NCBI GenBank assembly: GCA_036346355.1
Contig: CM070572.1
Coordinates: forward strand, 11,353,001 to 11,417,000
Direction of reading: 5' to 3'
From: Rhipidocladum racemiflorum
Lineage: Eukaryota > Streptophyta > Magnoliopsida > Poales > Poaceae
Length of the DNA: 64,000 nucleotides
Notes under the pieces: generated by a model
Told to the model about the DNA's origin: nothing
Seen by the model: the letters and a program-made list of their open reading frames with translations, nothing else
Database searches by the model: none
Made by a program: the position numbers and the translations under genes
Part shown: positions 1 to 10,744 of the stretch, piece by piece
Layout: each line of letters begins with the position of its first letter
How positions within the stretch are numbered: the first letter of the stretch is position 1

Positions 1-256
1 TCGTAGTCACCACAGCTAGCTTGGCCAAGAGAAGCCTTGTCGGAAGGCTTTCCCGACCAAGCTCCGCGACCAGCGTGGTGTCCACAAATTCCCGTGGATG
101 TCGTGGAGCAGCTCTCTTCCGTGGTCGGCCAGGGATACACTTCGAGGATCCTGCAGGGGCTCCTTTTGTAGAGGTCGTCGCCGATCAGCACAAAGGATTT
201 CGCCCGTCGAGCGAGGCGACGAGCCTCGGTTGGGTCGTCGGGGAGGGAGCCGTCGG

Positions 257-1276
257 TCAGCCGATCGATGAAGGGTTTTCTCCAATCGGTGCTTTGGTCA
301 TCGTGGCGTTGCGGCCTGGCTTGGTCATCCCAGCCTCCGGTCGTTGGTCGTCCGGCGGAGGTGCTTTTGGCGAGTCACCCATCCGGTCATCCGGACGGTC
401 GGGTCGGATGGATGCTTGGTGTAGGTCGAGGACGAAAACCCCAGCGGGACCGGCCCTCTGCGAGGCAAGATTGGCCAGATGGTCGGCCTCACCGTTGTTC
501 CGTCTGTAGCTATGGTGGAGCTCAAATCCCTTGAATTTCTGCTCCAGTTTGCGTACCTCTTGACAATAGGCTGCCATCCGACTGTCGCGAGGTTCCGCGG
601 CCTTCATGACTTGGTCGACAACCAGTTTTGAGTCGCCATGCACGTATAGCCGCTGCGCTCCGAGGTCGGCGGCGATGCGGAGGCCGGTAACGAGGGCCTC
701 GTACTCGGCGACGTTGTTGGTTGCGTCGAAAAGCAGTCGGATGGCATACTGGAGCCTGTTTCCGAGTGGGGAAACAATGACGACCCCGGCTCCGGCTCCG
801 TTTTTGGTGAAGGATCCGTCAAAGTACATTGTCCAGTACTCGGGGTCTTCGAGCGGAGGTGGCGCCTGAGCTTCGGTCCATTCGGCGACGAAGTCGGCTA
901 GAACTTGAGATTTTACGGCGGTCCGAGGGATGTATACTATGTCGTGCCCGTTGAGCTCGAGTGCCCATTTGGCAATCCTCCCGGAGGCGTCGCGGTTGTG
1001 GATGACTTCGCCGAGTGGTAGAGAAGTCACCACGGAGACGCGGTGTCGGTTGAAGTAGTGTACCAGCTTTCTTTTTGTGATTAGAACCACGTAGATCATC
1101 TTCTGCATCTGTGGGTACCGCGCCTTGGACTCGGAGAGTACTTCGCTGACGAAGTAGACTGGTCGTTGGACCTTGAGAACCCGTCCTTCCTCTGCTCGCT
1201 CCACGACTAGCACCGCGCTGACGACCTGGGTCGTGGCGGAAATGTAGAGCAGCAGAGGTTCTTCCGCGCCGGGCAA
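257..1276 (-). pseudogene. dual RNase H region of the gypsy element
   Basis: Two RNase H modules follow one another on the reverse strand. The first (about 860-1270) is the ordinary gypsy RNase H: LYISATTQVVSAVLVVERAE through PVYFVSEVL, SKARYPQMQKM and LADFVAEW. The second (about 350-840) starts YFDGSFTKNGAGAG and shows AEYEAL, GDSKLV and NNGEADHLANLASQ, that is, the Asp, Glu, Asp and distal acidic positions of an archaeal/plant-type RNase H. Possession of this second domain is an established hallmark of Tat-lineage elements. The frame is open across both, but it is offset from RT upstream. Confidence 0.85.
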
Positions 1277-1289
1277 CCAAAGATCGAGG

Positions 1290-2204
1290 AGAGGTTAGAA
1301 GAACTTTTAGCGCATCGAAGGCGTCCTGAGCTTCCTTCGTCCAGCTGAATCGGTCGGATTTCCTCAGGAGTTTGTAAAGAGGCAAACTGCGCTCGCCGAG
1401 GCGGGACGTGAAACGACTCAAGGCCGCGAGGCATCCTGTCAGCCTCTGGGCCCCTTTGAGGTTGCTGATCAGCCCCATCCTCAAGATTGCGGAGATCTTG
1501 TCTTGGCTGGCTTCGATGCCGCGCTCGGAGACGATAAAGCCGAGTAGCTTCCCTTTGGGCACTCCGAAAACGCATTTTTCGGGGTTGAGCTTGATGCGGT
1601 ACCGCCGAAGGTTCGCAAAAGTCTCTTCCAGGTCGGTGATGACGTCGCTGACCTTCCTGGTCTTGACAACGATGTCGTCGACGTACGCCTCGACGTTACG
1701 GCCAATTTGATCGGAAAAGCACGTTTGCATACATCGTTGGTATGTAGCTCCCGTGTTTTTCAGGCCAAATGGCATCGTCACGTAACAGAACAAGCCGTAC
1801 GGGGTGATGAACGAGGTCGCAGGTTGGTCGTCTTCCTTCATCGCGATCTGGTGATAGCCTGAGTAGGCGTCCAGGAACGACAGACACTCACATCCCGCGG
1901 TGGAGTCCACCACCTGATCGATGCGGGGCAAGGGGAATGGATCCTTTGGACATGCCTTATTGAGGCTTGTGTAGTCAACACACATTCTCCATTGCCCAGT
2001 CTTCTTTTTTACAAGTACAGGGTTGGCTAACCACTCGGGGTGGCGAACTTCTTTGATGAACCCTGCGGCCAAGAGCTTGGCGATCTCTTCTCCTATGGCC
2101 GTGCGCTTCTCTTCGTCGAAGCGACGCAGGCGCTGGGCGACTGGTCTAGACCCAGACCGGACGTTCAGAGAGTGCTTGGCGACTTCCCTCGGGATTCCTG
2201 GCAT
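1290..2204 (-). pseudogene. reverse transcriptase region of the gypsy element
   Basis: An uninterrupted reverse-strand frame shows the classic RT blocks in order: a KKKTGQWRMCVDYTSLNKACPKDPFPLPRID-type entry, FLDAYSGYHQI, the PFGLKNTGATYQR segment, and the catalytic YVDD (in AYVDDIVVKTR), followed by the thumb/connection SERGIEASQDKISAI. This is the polymerase that copies element RNA into DNA. The frame continues past RT into nonsense: from about 1290 the homologous RNase H reading is in another frame, so a frameshift lies near 1276-1330. A shorter related fragment of this same region recurs at 59240-59590. Confidence 0.9.
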
Positions 2205-2541
2205 GTCGGAGGGCCTCCATGCGAAGATATCTCGGTTGGCGCGGAGGAAAACGACGAGCGCGCTTTCCTATTTGGCAGGAAGCGTGGTCCCGATCCGAAC
2301 GGTTTTGATTGGATCTTCGGGGTCGATCCGGAAAGCCTTCGTGTCCTCGGCGGATTTGAAGGAGCCCGACCCGGATTTGCAGGAGTCGGGAGCGATCGCT
2401 GGTCGTGGGCCCGGAGGCCGGCGAGTTCGGCGGACGCGACGACCGCCGAAGCCAACTCGCAGCTGTCCTTCTCGCAGTTGTAAGCGAGTTGAAAAGACGC
2501 GGTCACGGTGATCACCCCTCGCGGCCCGGGCATCTTCAGCT

Positions 2542-3048
2542 TCAGGTAGGTGTAGTTGGGGATCGCCATGAACTTCGCGTAGCATGGTCTTCCCAAGATG
2601 GCGTGGTAGGAGCCGGCGAAATCCACGACCTCAAAGGTGAGGGTTTCGGTGCGGAAGTTGGCCGGGCTCCGAACGTGACGGCAGGTCGACCTGCCGGCGG
2701 GTGGGCCTCCTGGCCAGGGACGACGCCGTGAAAAGGCGCCTTACTTGGTCGGAGGTTTGGGCGGGGGATCCCCATGGCGTCGAGGGTCTCGACATAAAGA
2801 ATGTTGAGACTGCTACCACCGTCCATGAGCACCTTGGTCAGGCACTTTGTTCCCACAATGGGATCGACGACAAGCGGGTACCTCCCTGGTTGCGGGATGT
2901 GGTCGGGATGGTCGGTCCGGTCGAAGGTGATCGGGGACTCTGACCATCGAAGGTATTTGGGTACGGCAGGGTTTGCCGCGAGCACCTCCCGGTAGGCAAG
3001 CTTGAGCTGCCTTCGGTCGGCGTAGCTTGCCGGTCCGCCAAAGATCAT
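2542..3048 (-). pseudogene. aspartic protease region of the gypsy element
   Basis: The reverse-strand frame carries VLMDGGSSLNILY, the retroviral-type aspartic protease active-site motif in the DGGSS form common in plant gypsy elements, preceded by the DHPDHIPQPGRYPLVVDPIVG segment that usually introduces it. The enzyme would cut the polyprotein. The downstream flap region is present but frames shift before RT, so the polyprotein is broken. The motif is diagnostic; exact domain limits are not. Confidence 0.75.
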
Positions 3049-3149
3049 GAGGCATCCGTCGGTTTCGGGGAAGCCGGCGTCCGCCCCTTTGTCTCCGTCG
3101 GTCGGCGCTGGGTCTTGCTTCTTCCCTTTGCCCCGCGGCGTCGTGGGGG

Positions 3150-4960
3150 CTCCGGAAAGGAAACGCTTTTAAGACTTCGCAGTCCCGGTACTTGTGCCTG
3201 ACGGGGTATCCGTGGTTCGGACACGGACTCTCCATTAGTTTCTCGAAATGGTCGGGGGGTTGCCGGTTCTGCGGCTTCCCGGTGGTCGGCGTCGCGACTA
3301 TGCGGTCCTCGCGGACTGTTTGCCGTGGCGCTTCCGCTTGTCGGGCGGTCGGAGGAGGCTGGGCTCGGCGCCGGTTCGCTCGACTTCCCTTTGTCGAAGA
3401 TGACATCTACGCCTCCTCGCCCAAGGCGTGGTTGGTGGCGATGTCCAAGAGCTCTTTGGTGGTTCTGGCTTCAGACCCGGCTTGTGGACCAGGGTCTTGG
3501 AGGTAGTGCCGTAGATGAACGCTCCCACGACATCGGCGTCGCGAATGTCAGGGAGCTTGTTGCACTGTTGGGAGAAACGCCGGATGTAGTCCCGGAGGTT
3601 CTCCCCTGGCTGCTGTTTGCAGCTCTTCAGGTCCCAGGAGTTCCCCGGTCGCTTGTAGGTGCCTTGGAAGTTGCCAACGAAGTGGTGTTTGAGGTCGGCC
3701 CAGTCCCTGATGATGTTGGCGGGCAGGTACTCGAGCCATGCTCGAGCTGAGTCCGCCAAGTAGATGGGGAGGTACTGGATGACGAAAAGATCGTCTGTGG
3801 CTCCCCCTGCTCGGCATGCTAACCGGTAATCCTCTAGCCACACGCTGGGGTTTGTAGCCCCCGCGTATTTGGCTATGTTGACCGGCGCTCGGAACCTAGC
3901 AGGGAATCTCGCGCTGCGGATCCCTTGACAGAATGCCCGCGGCCCGGCCATCGGGGCTCGCTGCCGATCGCGTCGTGAAGTATCGGCGACGTGACGTCGG
4001 GCCGGTCGTTCCTGCCCTTCTTCAGCTGGAGGGTGGCGCGAACGTCGCGTTCGCCGCTTCAGCGCTGGCGCACCGGGGTGCGTGATGCCTGGGGTTGCTC
4101 GGGGGGCGATATCGCCCTCGTTTTGCTTCGGTGGCTCCGGGAAGCGTCGCGACGCGGACCGTCTGAGGAGGCGCCCGAACGCTGTGATCCGGAGCCATGC
4201 GCATGTTGCGCGGCTGCTCGTTCCACCGGCCCGGAGATTCAGTGGGTTGCCTTGGCCGCGGATCATCTGGCTCGGGGATGCCGCGAGCAACATTGCCGCC
4301 GCGCGATGTTTTGGCCGGCGTGTGGGAAGAACGACGAATCGTCGGTCCCTTTGACCAACAGTGGTGAACCTGGCGCGGCGCGAGTACGCAAGGCCGCTAG
4401 GTGCAGTACAATCAGGTGGATGCTGATCCAGATCGGCTTGAAGCTTGTCGAGCTCGGCTTTTGAACCTCCAGCTCCTTGCGCCGTCGCTGAAGGTCGGCG
4501 CGCGAAGTCTGGTGGTTCTCCTCGCGCGTTGGAGGAGAGTCTTGGCGTGGCCGGTAGCGGAGGGGTCGTTTGCGCCTGCCGCGATGTCTGGCTCGCGGTA
4601 GCGCGGTCTGTTCTTATCTCTCCCTCCGCTAGAGCCGTGGTCGGAGGAGTTGTCCGAATGGTCGTTGTCGGGCGCATGGCCGACCATTGCTCTGGCGTGA
4701 GGGCGCAAGGCGCAACCGCTGCCGCTTGACGCCCTGCGCCGCGTCGCTCGGCGAAGGAGCTTTTAGCGCCGGCGTCGAGGTCCGTGTGGGGCCTCGAGCC
4801 GAAGGTCACCGAGATCTTGGAGACGGCGCCAAGGCCCACGGGCGTTGGCGCCGGAGCACGGCGGGGACGATCACCATCTGTCCTGCCGCGGTGGTGATGA
4901 AGTCGAGGGAGCCGAAGCGGATCGATGCTATCGGCATGGTGATGTCGAAGAAAAGGACCG
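3150..4960 (-). pseudogene. gag region of the gypsy element
   Basis: Reverse-strand reading contains a retrotransposon gag domain: an ARAWLEYLP segment, a following HHFVGNFQGTYKRP segment and a QQPGENLRDYIRRF segment, the typical core of plant gypsy capsid proteins. Further downstream, near 3190-3240, a CPNHGYPVRHKYRDC stretch resembles the zinc-knuckle-like motif of this lineage. The upstream part is a long proline/arginine-rich tract of low information. The knuckle lies in a different frame from the capsid core, so at least one frameshift separates them. Gag would form the virus-like particle in which element RNA is reverse transcribed. Confidence 0.75.
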
Positions 4961-5023
4961 TCGAGGAGGCTGAGTGGGAAAGCAACGGCGACGACGTGCG
5001 CAGCCCCTACCTGGCGCGCCAAC

Positions 5024-5588
5024 TGTCGGTGTTTCGGGCACCGGCTAGTGAATTTGTATAGGTCGACGGGGGGTGCACGCTCCCTCTCCTCGAACGGCTT
5101 GACTCGGGCGAGCACAAGATGTATACTGGTTCGGGCAGAACGTCCCTACTCCAGTTCGTGTGAGTTGGATCGTATTGATTCTCCTTTCTTGTTCGTCCTT
5201 TTACATGCTTGCCCCTCCCGCTTTTATATAGGCGAGGTGGGAGGTTACACTGTTGGTTTGGAAAAAAAAGAGGAAAAGATCAGTGCTCTCGCCGTCCGGA
5301 AGTGGCGGTGATGGGATCGCCGCCGGCTCCCCGCCTGGCCGTCGCCAGAGTTGCCGCCGCCGTAGTAAATGCGAGGGTCGGGAACTTGTGCCGCTGCGCC
5401 ATCGTCATTATGGCTGGCATTTAATGCGCTCGATACGCAATAAATGTCGTCGCTTCTCCGGGATATCGGAGACCAGGTCGTGGTTTCGGATCTTACCCGG
5501 CGGTCGTATCTTCGGGCCTTGATCGGCCTGGGTCGGCCCGTGCGTCTTTTTGGGCCGCTGAGGGTACCCATGGTGCGGGTACTCGTCA
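5024..5588 (-). repeat. 5' LTR of the Tat-type gypsy element
   Basis: About 565 bp. On the reverse strand it begins TGACGAGTACCC and ends ACACCGACA, and is followed at once by the GGCGCGCC block that marks the start of the internal region. The inner edge is firm; the outer edge is set by the TG/CA rule and is slightly less certain. There is no second LTR in the window to compare with, so insertion age cannot be estimated here. Confidence 0.8.
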
Positions 5589-5935
5589 AATATGGAAACG
5601 GAAACGGAACAGTCATTTACTGACCGTTTCCGTACCGTTTTCATCCCTATATGTGGGCATACCTTGTTGGGTTTTGAGCGAATTACGGGTGAGGGTGTTA
5701 CAGATGTTATCAGAGTATCAACCTTCGTTGTACGAACACCTGTACGGGACAAGGGCGTGGGAATATGGCGCATGGCGCGTGTGATCCTAGAGTGGACACA
5801 CGGCATGGCATATGCGCTGGCATTAGACACATTAACATATACTGATAGATAGTTCTGGGATATTTATGCATGCGCGAGCCTGCCTCACGGTGGGTTAAAC
5901 TTTGAACAAATTTTAGGTCAGGGTGTCACAATTTG
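5589..5935 (+). repeat. relic of an older gypsy-type LTR/PBS junction
   Basis: At about 5690-5725 a sequence ending GGGTGTTACA is followed within two bases by TGTTATCAGAGTA, close to the initiator-methionine tRNA primer-binding site TGGTATCAGAGC. A second LTR-end-like GGGTGTCACA lies near 5925. This looks like the decayed 3' end of a forward-strand LTR and the start of its interior, into which the Tat element at 1-5588 was inserted. No coding remains are visible. Confidence 0.4.
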
Positions 5936-6196
5936 CAACAAATCTCACCTCAAAAATCTTTTAAGGCCTACATATTACCACATTTCAGTTAGTTAACTTT
6001 GATTTTTGTTATGCCAATGTTCAATTCTTCACGAAATTTATAGCGCACCACACTTTCTTATCCCTACACCTTACCCACTATTAACACAAAGTTCTAAAAA
6101 TATTACTACCGCGCCTATGGGAACAATTCGCTGGTTACAAAAACCACTTTGTCACATTTTTGTGCTAAAATATAGACCCATATGGCAAGCAACTAA

Positions 6197-6426
6197 GGGG
6201 GTGTTTGGCAGAGCTCCAGCTCCATCAAATTCGTGGAGTTGGTAGAGCTGGGTATTCCTAGCTTCACCAGATTCGTAGAGCTGAAGCTGTGGGTATATTA
6301 AGAGTGTTTAGGTGGGTCATCTTGTTTACATTTTAGAATAAAATTTAAAACTTAAGTCACTTTATTTCAGTCTACAAGTTTCAGCTTTGAAGTGGAGTTG
6401 GAATCTGGAGCTCTGCCAAGCAGGCC
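6197..6426. mobile_element. Tourist-like MITE (PIF/Harbinger), 230 bp
   Basis: Terminal inverted repeats GGGGGTGTTTGGCAGAGCTC and (reverse complement of the right end) GGCCTGCTTGGCAGAGCTC extend for about 35 bases and include the GAGCTCCAGCTCCA subterminal block. A TAA target duplication flanks it on both sides (6194-6196 and 6427-6429). Non-coding and non-autonomous. Confidence 0.85.
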
Positions 6427-6429
6427 TAA

Positions 6430-6945
6430 ATAGGCCCTCAACGTACGGCAGGCGCCAAAGCATTGCCGCATGCGTAATAATCCAAACATAACTGTGTAAT
6501 ATTATCGAAATAACAAGTTGCTGTTGTCGACATCCCCTTTGGTCTCTCTCTTTTCCCCGCTGCTGGACTGTTCTTGGTCCACGGTGCTCATTAACCGTGC
6601 AAGGTGCAACACGTTGCTGTTGTCGACATCAGATCCACCATTTCACGCACAATCTTTTCCTCTGCCCTTCTCCCTACCTGATCGGTTTTATCCTGCCCGA
6701 CGAGTTCTTTCCTATGCAACTTGAGAAGGGGAAGATTCCAAGCAGGAGGGGCAAGAAAAAGTTAGGTAGAAACACAAGACACCATGAGTGTGAAGAGTCG
6801 GCATGGAATGCAACACCCAACTTGAACAAAACCACAGAACCATGACAAGATAACATACAGCAGAGCTCAGATAACACACAGAGCGCGACCTGGATCCATT
6901 GGTGTGCTGTAAAATGTCTCCTCCGGTATCTAGTTGGCACTCTTG
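6430..6945. other. intergenic, no gene seen
   Basis: Mixed-composition sequence with short open frames lacking homology or codon bias. A short duplication (CGTGCAAGGTGCAACACGTTGCTGTTGTCGACATC and GTTGCTGTTGTCGACATC, near 6520 and 6611) is the only structure noticed. Confidence 0.5.
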
Positions 6946-6949
6946 ACTA

Positions 6950-7110
6950 TGGTCTCTTACTGCGTAAGAATTCTCCTCACACTCTTCATGTATTTGTAGC
7001 TGCCGATTGGGCCAGTGATCCTAATAATCGAACTTCCACTTCAGCTTATCTTGTTTTCCCAGTGATAACTTATCACTTTTGGCTTTGTTCACTTGATCTT
7101 TTCTGCTTTG
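6950..7110 (+). pseudogene. Ty1/copia RNase H fragment
   Basis: The forward reading contains LRKNSPHTLHVF, then ADWASDPNNRTSTSAYLVF, which matches the copia RNase H core in which an aspartate in a DADWAGD-type motif precedes a RTSTSAY(I/L)(I/V)F motif. The similarity decays after about 7100. There are no LTRs nearby in matching orientation, so this is an isolated fragment. Confidence 0.6.
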
Positions 7111-7508
7111 GCAGGCGCAAAGAACACAGACCCCTTTCTCCCGGCTGAAGCAGGCGATGACAACGAAAGAAAGCTATCACTTGACTGCAAGACATGTCCT
7201 TATTTTCTATCACTTTGCTTGGGTCACACGGCTCGTCTCTCTCACGCATGCACTGTCTTGGCTGGTCATACGAATAGCCAAGCGACTGTGCCTAGTGCTT
7301 GTATTTTGTGCAAGATTCGTCGATGATGGTGTCACACGATTGACCTCTCCTTGTACAAAGTTTCTTTCTTTAAAAAAAAAAATTTGCACACGAACCCCAT
7401 ACCCATACATGCGTAGATGTGTGCTCGTTTAATTTAAAATGAAAGTCAGAGCGTTATAGAGCCTAAATACACACTTTTACCATGGAACACACTTGTGTGT
7501 GTGTATAT

Positions 7509-7770
7509 ATAGTTACATCCCCGTGCGTTGCTACAAAAAACAAAATTGATAACGAAAAATAAAGATTAAAAAATAAAAAAAATATTTCACAAGATCAAAC
7601 ATCTATCTTTAACGCTTCGTTTCTTGCGAAAGCTGGCTAATTAAAGCAACGCTTCGTTTTTTGCGTAGGGCAATTAAGCAGGACAATTAAGTAGGGCAAT
7701 TAAGCAGGGCAATTAATGACGTGGGTAGAACTCACCACTGCCACCAACTGCTGCTTTATAATAGTAGAGA
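7509..7770 (-). mobile_element. non-autonomous Helitron-like repeat, copy A
   Basis: Nearly the same 260-270 bp sequence occurs at 39728-39999. Read on the reverse strand both start TCTCTACTATT and end in a GCACGGG(C/G)ATGTAACTAG(T)-type terminus, resembling Helitron 5' TC and 3' CTAGT ends. The interior has an imperfect 15-bp array of GGGCAATTAAGCA units. In this copy the 3' CTAGT is degraded to CTAT. No target duplication, as expected for Helitrons. The class assignment is inference; the two-copy repeat is directly visible. Confidence 0.55.
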
Positions 7771-7774
7771 TATA

Positions 7775-8468
7775 TAACAATTAAACCTAGAAGGAAAGAT
7801 GAGCCACCACGTTGAACCCAGAAGTCAAACGCTGATAGGCAGTCGCATACGAGCGAGCTCGCTCCCCTACTTGTACCGTAGTATGTGATCGATTTGGTTT
7901 TGGACTCTACAGAGCACACTCTCCAGTCTCCACCGTGAGTCGCGTGAGCTGTGCCGCAGATAGGCAGGAATCTTAGCTAGCATCGTACGTGGTGTATATA
8001 CTTATACTACTATAGTCAAATGGGTGGACGTGTCACATGTGCCGTGAATCGGTAAATGTCACATTTTCTCAAGGGTGAATGGCACATTTGCACATTTTCT
8101 TAAACCGGTAGAATCTTGTAGGGATACGCAGCTGTCGCCATGTATAGGTTTCAAAAGAAGAAGAAGAAAAAGCGTGTACACATTTTGATCGGCATACGAC
8201 CAACTTTCCTTGAACTACATCTACATGTAGTACTAGAAATATAGCATGGAAGAATTGCGTTGGCGATTGGCATGGGAAGCGAAAACCATTCGTAATGTGT
8301 TGTCCCTAAATGTTCACATTTGTGTTGAAAATTGCCAATCATTGTGAGAACTCTCGGAAAGCTCAGTATGTTTGTAGCAAGTTGCAACGAGCGTGCATGC
8401 ATGCGTAGTTGTCATGCTGATGTGGTTTCACTGTCGACCAGTCCCGTAATTTATAAGGACGTGCATGC
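7775..8468. other. intergenic, no gene seen
   Basis: No coding signal, RNA gene or clear repeat was recognised. It includes short polypurine runs near 8155-8175 and a GCATGCATGCATGC run near 8395. Confidence 0.5.
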
Positions 8469-8469
8469 T

Positions 8470-8673
8470 CTGGGGTGTGTTTAGATATTTGTACTGAGTG
8501 GTAGAGGTATGGATTGGTTTGAAAAAAATAATTTATATGTTTGATTGTTCGACATAAATTTAAGGCTATTCACTTTAAATACTAAAGCATTATATTCACC
8601 TAAAACAAAAATAGAACCATATAATACATAATCATTCTACCACACTCAAACCTTATCCTATCAAACAAACTCA
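8470..8673. mobile_element. degenerate Tourist-like MITE
   Basis: The left end GGGTGTGTTTAGATATTTG..GAGTGGTAGAGG and the reverse complement of the right end, GAGTTTGTTTGATAGGATAAGG..GAGTGTGGTAGAAT, align over about 35 bases as imperfect terminal inverted repeats around an AT-rich centre. A target duplication could not be identified, so the edges are approximate. Confidence 0.5.
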
Positions 8674-8839
8674 TACTTATACAGCACAAGGAGCACAACA
8701 TGTTAAATTAAGAGAACTGCATCCAATCGCACGCAACGGTACTGGTTAGGTCGCAGTGCCATTCAACCATGTCACACCAACATCCACAGTGACGTGATTT
8801 AATTCCCTGTCGTCAGATTGCATGTCTAATATTAGCCAA

Positions 8840-9078
8840 TGAAACAGGACGAGAGAGATGGGAGAGAACACCACGCAGCAATAGGTGGCCGGGGTGTCTG
8901 TTTATATAGACCAACCAACAAATAGAAGGTTGGAATAAAATTGGAAATACAGATAATCAATCCTATCATTCTATCTATAGTTAATTATACAAGGAAAGAT
9001 ATAAACAATCAACCCTATATTTCTATATATAGCTAACTATAGAAGGAAAGCTATATACAAGGAAATTTATTATTTCCA
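8840..9078 (-). repeat. 3' LTR of the copia element
   Basis: Runs from TGAAACAGGACG to TTATTTCCA on the forward strand, 239 bp. It matches 15628-15868 with scattered substitutions, including a shared internal GGTGGCCGGGGTGTCTGTTT block and two copies of a CTATA(A)AGGAAAG motif. Confidence 0.9.
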
Positions 9079-9089
9079 ATACCCGCCCG

Positions 9090-10740
9090 CAGTCGTTGCA
9101 TGGTATCCGGATGAGGTTGAACGCAAAGACTAGAACAGAAGTCACTGAATAACTGCGTAGGAAGCCCCTTGGTCATGATGTCGGTAAATTGATGGGCTGA
9201 TGGCACATGTAGAACATGAACTTCACCGAGAGACACCTTCTCTCAGATGAAATGAATGTCGATCTCGATATGCTTTTTGGATGAAATGAATGCCGATCTC
9301 GATGTGCTTTATACGTCGATGCTGAACCGGGTTGGATGACATGTAGACAACGCAAACGCTGTCGTAGTAAACAATCGTAGCATCGGCAAGAGGGTGATGA
9401 AACTACTGGAACTACTGGAGCAGTTGACGAAGCCAGCAGCAATCGGTGACCGCGTGGAACACTACACCTGGACACGGTAGTCTGGCGCTTAGAGGACCAC
9501 GAGACCAACTTGTCACCAAGGTAGATGCAGTAGCCTGATGTGGAACGACGTGAGTCGGGGCAGCCTGTCCCAATTAGCGTCGAAGTAGACCGTCAGCGTC
9601 GAAGCTGGAGATGAGCCAATGGAGAGATCGAGATCCAGAGTGCCCTTAACATAGCACAAGATGCACTTGATCAAGCAAGATGAGGCTCCTAAGGATTGTG
9701 CATGAAGAGGCATATTTGCTTAACAGCATACGCCAAATCCAGGCGTGTCAACGTTAGGTACTGAAGAGCGCTAGCAAGGCTCCTGTACTTGTTTGGATCG
9801 GCGACTGGAGCACCGTCGGTCACGGACAACTTGGCACGAGCGTCAACAGGGGTCGCTGTAGAGTGACACTCGGCCATGCCAGCGTGCTGGAGAAGCTCGA
9901 CAGTGTATTGTCGCTGGGACATGAAGAGCCATGCTGGCACTGAGTAACGGAGATGCCGAGGTAGTGGAGCTCACCAAGGTCCATCATGGCGAATTTGGAG
10001 TGGAGGCAACATATAATCTAATGGAGAAGCTCCGGAGTCGAGCTGTGAGGATGATGTCATCGACATAGAGGAGGAAGGCGAGTTGCTCACCGTCCTTGTG
10101 AACAAATAGGGATGTGTCACATGCCAAGGCGACGAATCCCATAGTATATATGTGCGAGGCAAACCGTTGGTACCATGCGCAAGGAGCCTATTTGAGGCCG
10201 TACAGAGACTCGTGAAGATGACATACATGCTCAGGGCAAGATGGACCCACGCAGCCTGAAGGTTGTTGGCAATAGACAGTTTCATCGAGAGTGCCATGGA
10301 GGAAGGTGTTCTTGACATCTAACTGATGTATCGGCCATGAACGGGAGGTAACCAATCTCAGGATGACCCAGATTGTGGATGGTTTCACAATAGGACTGAA
10401 GGTCTCTTTGAAATCCAAGCACAGCCTACTGAGAGTACCCGCGAAAAATCCATCAAGCTTTGTAGTGAGCGAGGGTGCCATCTGAATGGAACTTGTGCTT
10501 GAAAATCCATTTATCGTAGACCATAATGGCTCCAGGAGGCCGAGGGATGAGGGACCACGTGGCATTATCCATGAGCGCCTTATACTCTGCAGACATTGTT
10601 TCACGCCAATTTGAATCGACGAGTGCACTCCGATGATTAGAGGGGATTGGCGAGGCGCCGGAGTGTATCGCCGAGAGGTTCATCTGGTGGATGGGCTTGA
10701 CAATACCTACGACGGCGCACGTCAACGAGGAAGTCTAGTG
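9090..10740 (-). pseudogene. copia reverse transcriptase and RNase H
   Basis: Reverse-strand readings spread over several frames show ETFSPIVKPSTI and WPIHQLDVKNTFLHGTLDETVYC (entry of the copia RT), FLLYVDDIILTA near 10040-10075 with the catalytic YVDD, PVADPNKYRSLASALQYLTLTRLDLAYAV (connection), and SWSSKRQTTVSRCS near 9470 (RNase H). Frame changes between these blocks, and a duplicated stretch of about 45 bp near 9246-9325, show that the gene is dead. It would have encoded the polymerase of the element. Confidence 0.85.
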
Positions 10741-10744
10741 TAGA

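Larger units (their letters stand above)
1..5588 (-). mobile_element. Ty3/gypsy LTR retrotransposon, Tat-type, truncated by window edge
   Basis: Reading the reverse strand from 5588 leftward there is an LTR, a conserved GTTGGCGCGCCAGGTAGGGG block just inside it, then gag, aspartic protease, reverse transcriptase, RNase H and a second RNase H-like domain. Integrase and the other LTR would lie left of base 1. The order protease-RT-RNase H and the motifs (DGGSS protease, YVDD RT) place it in Ty3/gypsy; the extra RNase H places it in the Tat/Ogre/Retand group. The coding frames change several times, so this copy is no longer intact. Flanking sequence right of the LTR starts with AATAT, the expected 5-bp target duplication, which cannot be checked because the other end is missing. 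Confidence 0.93.

Noticed and set aside
3298..5115. 605-codon reverse frame read as one large protein
   Set aside because: It runs from the LTR through the leader into gag; only the later part is gag, so the upstream portion is not a real N-terminus.
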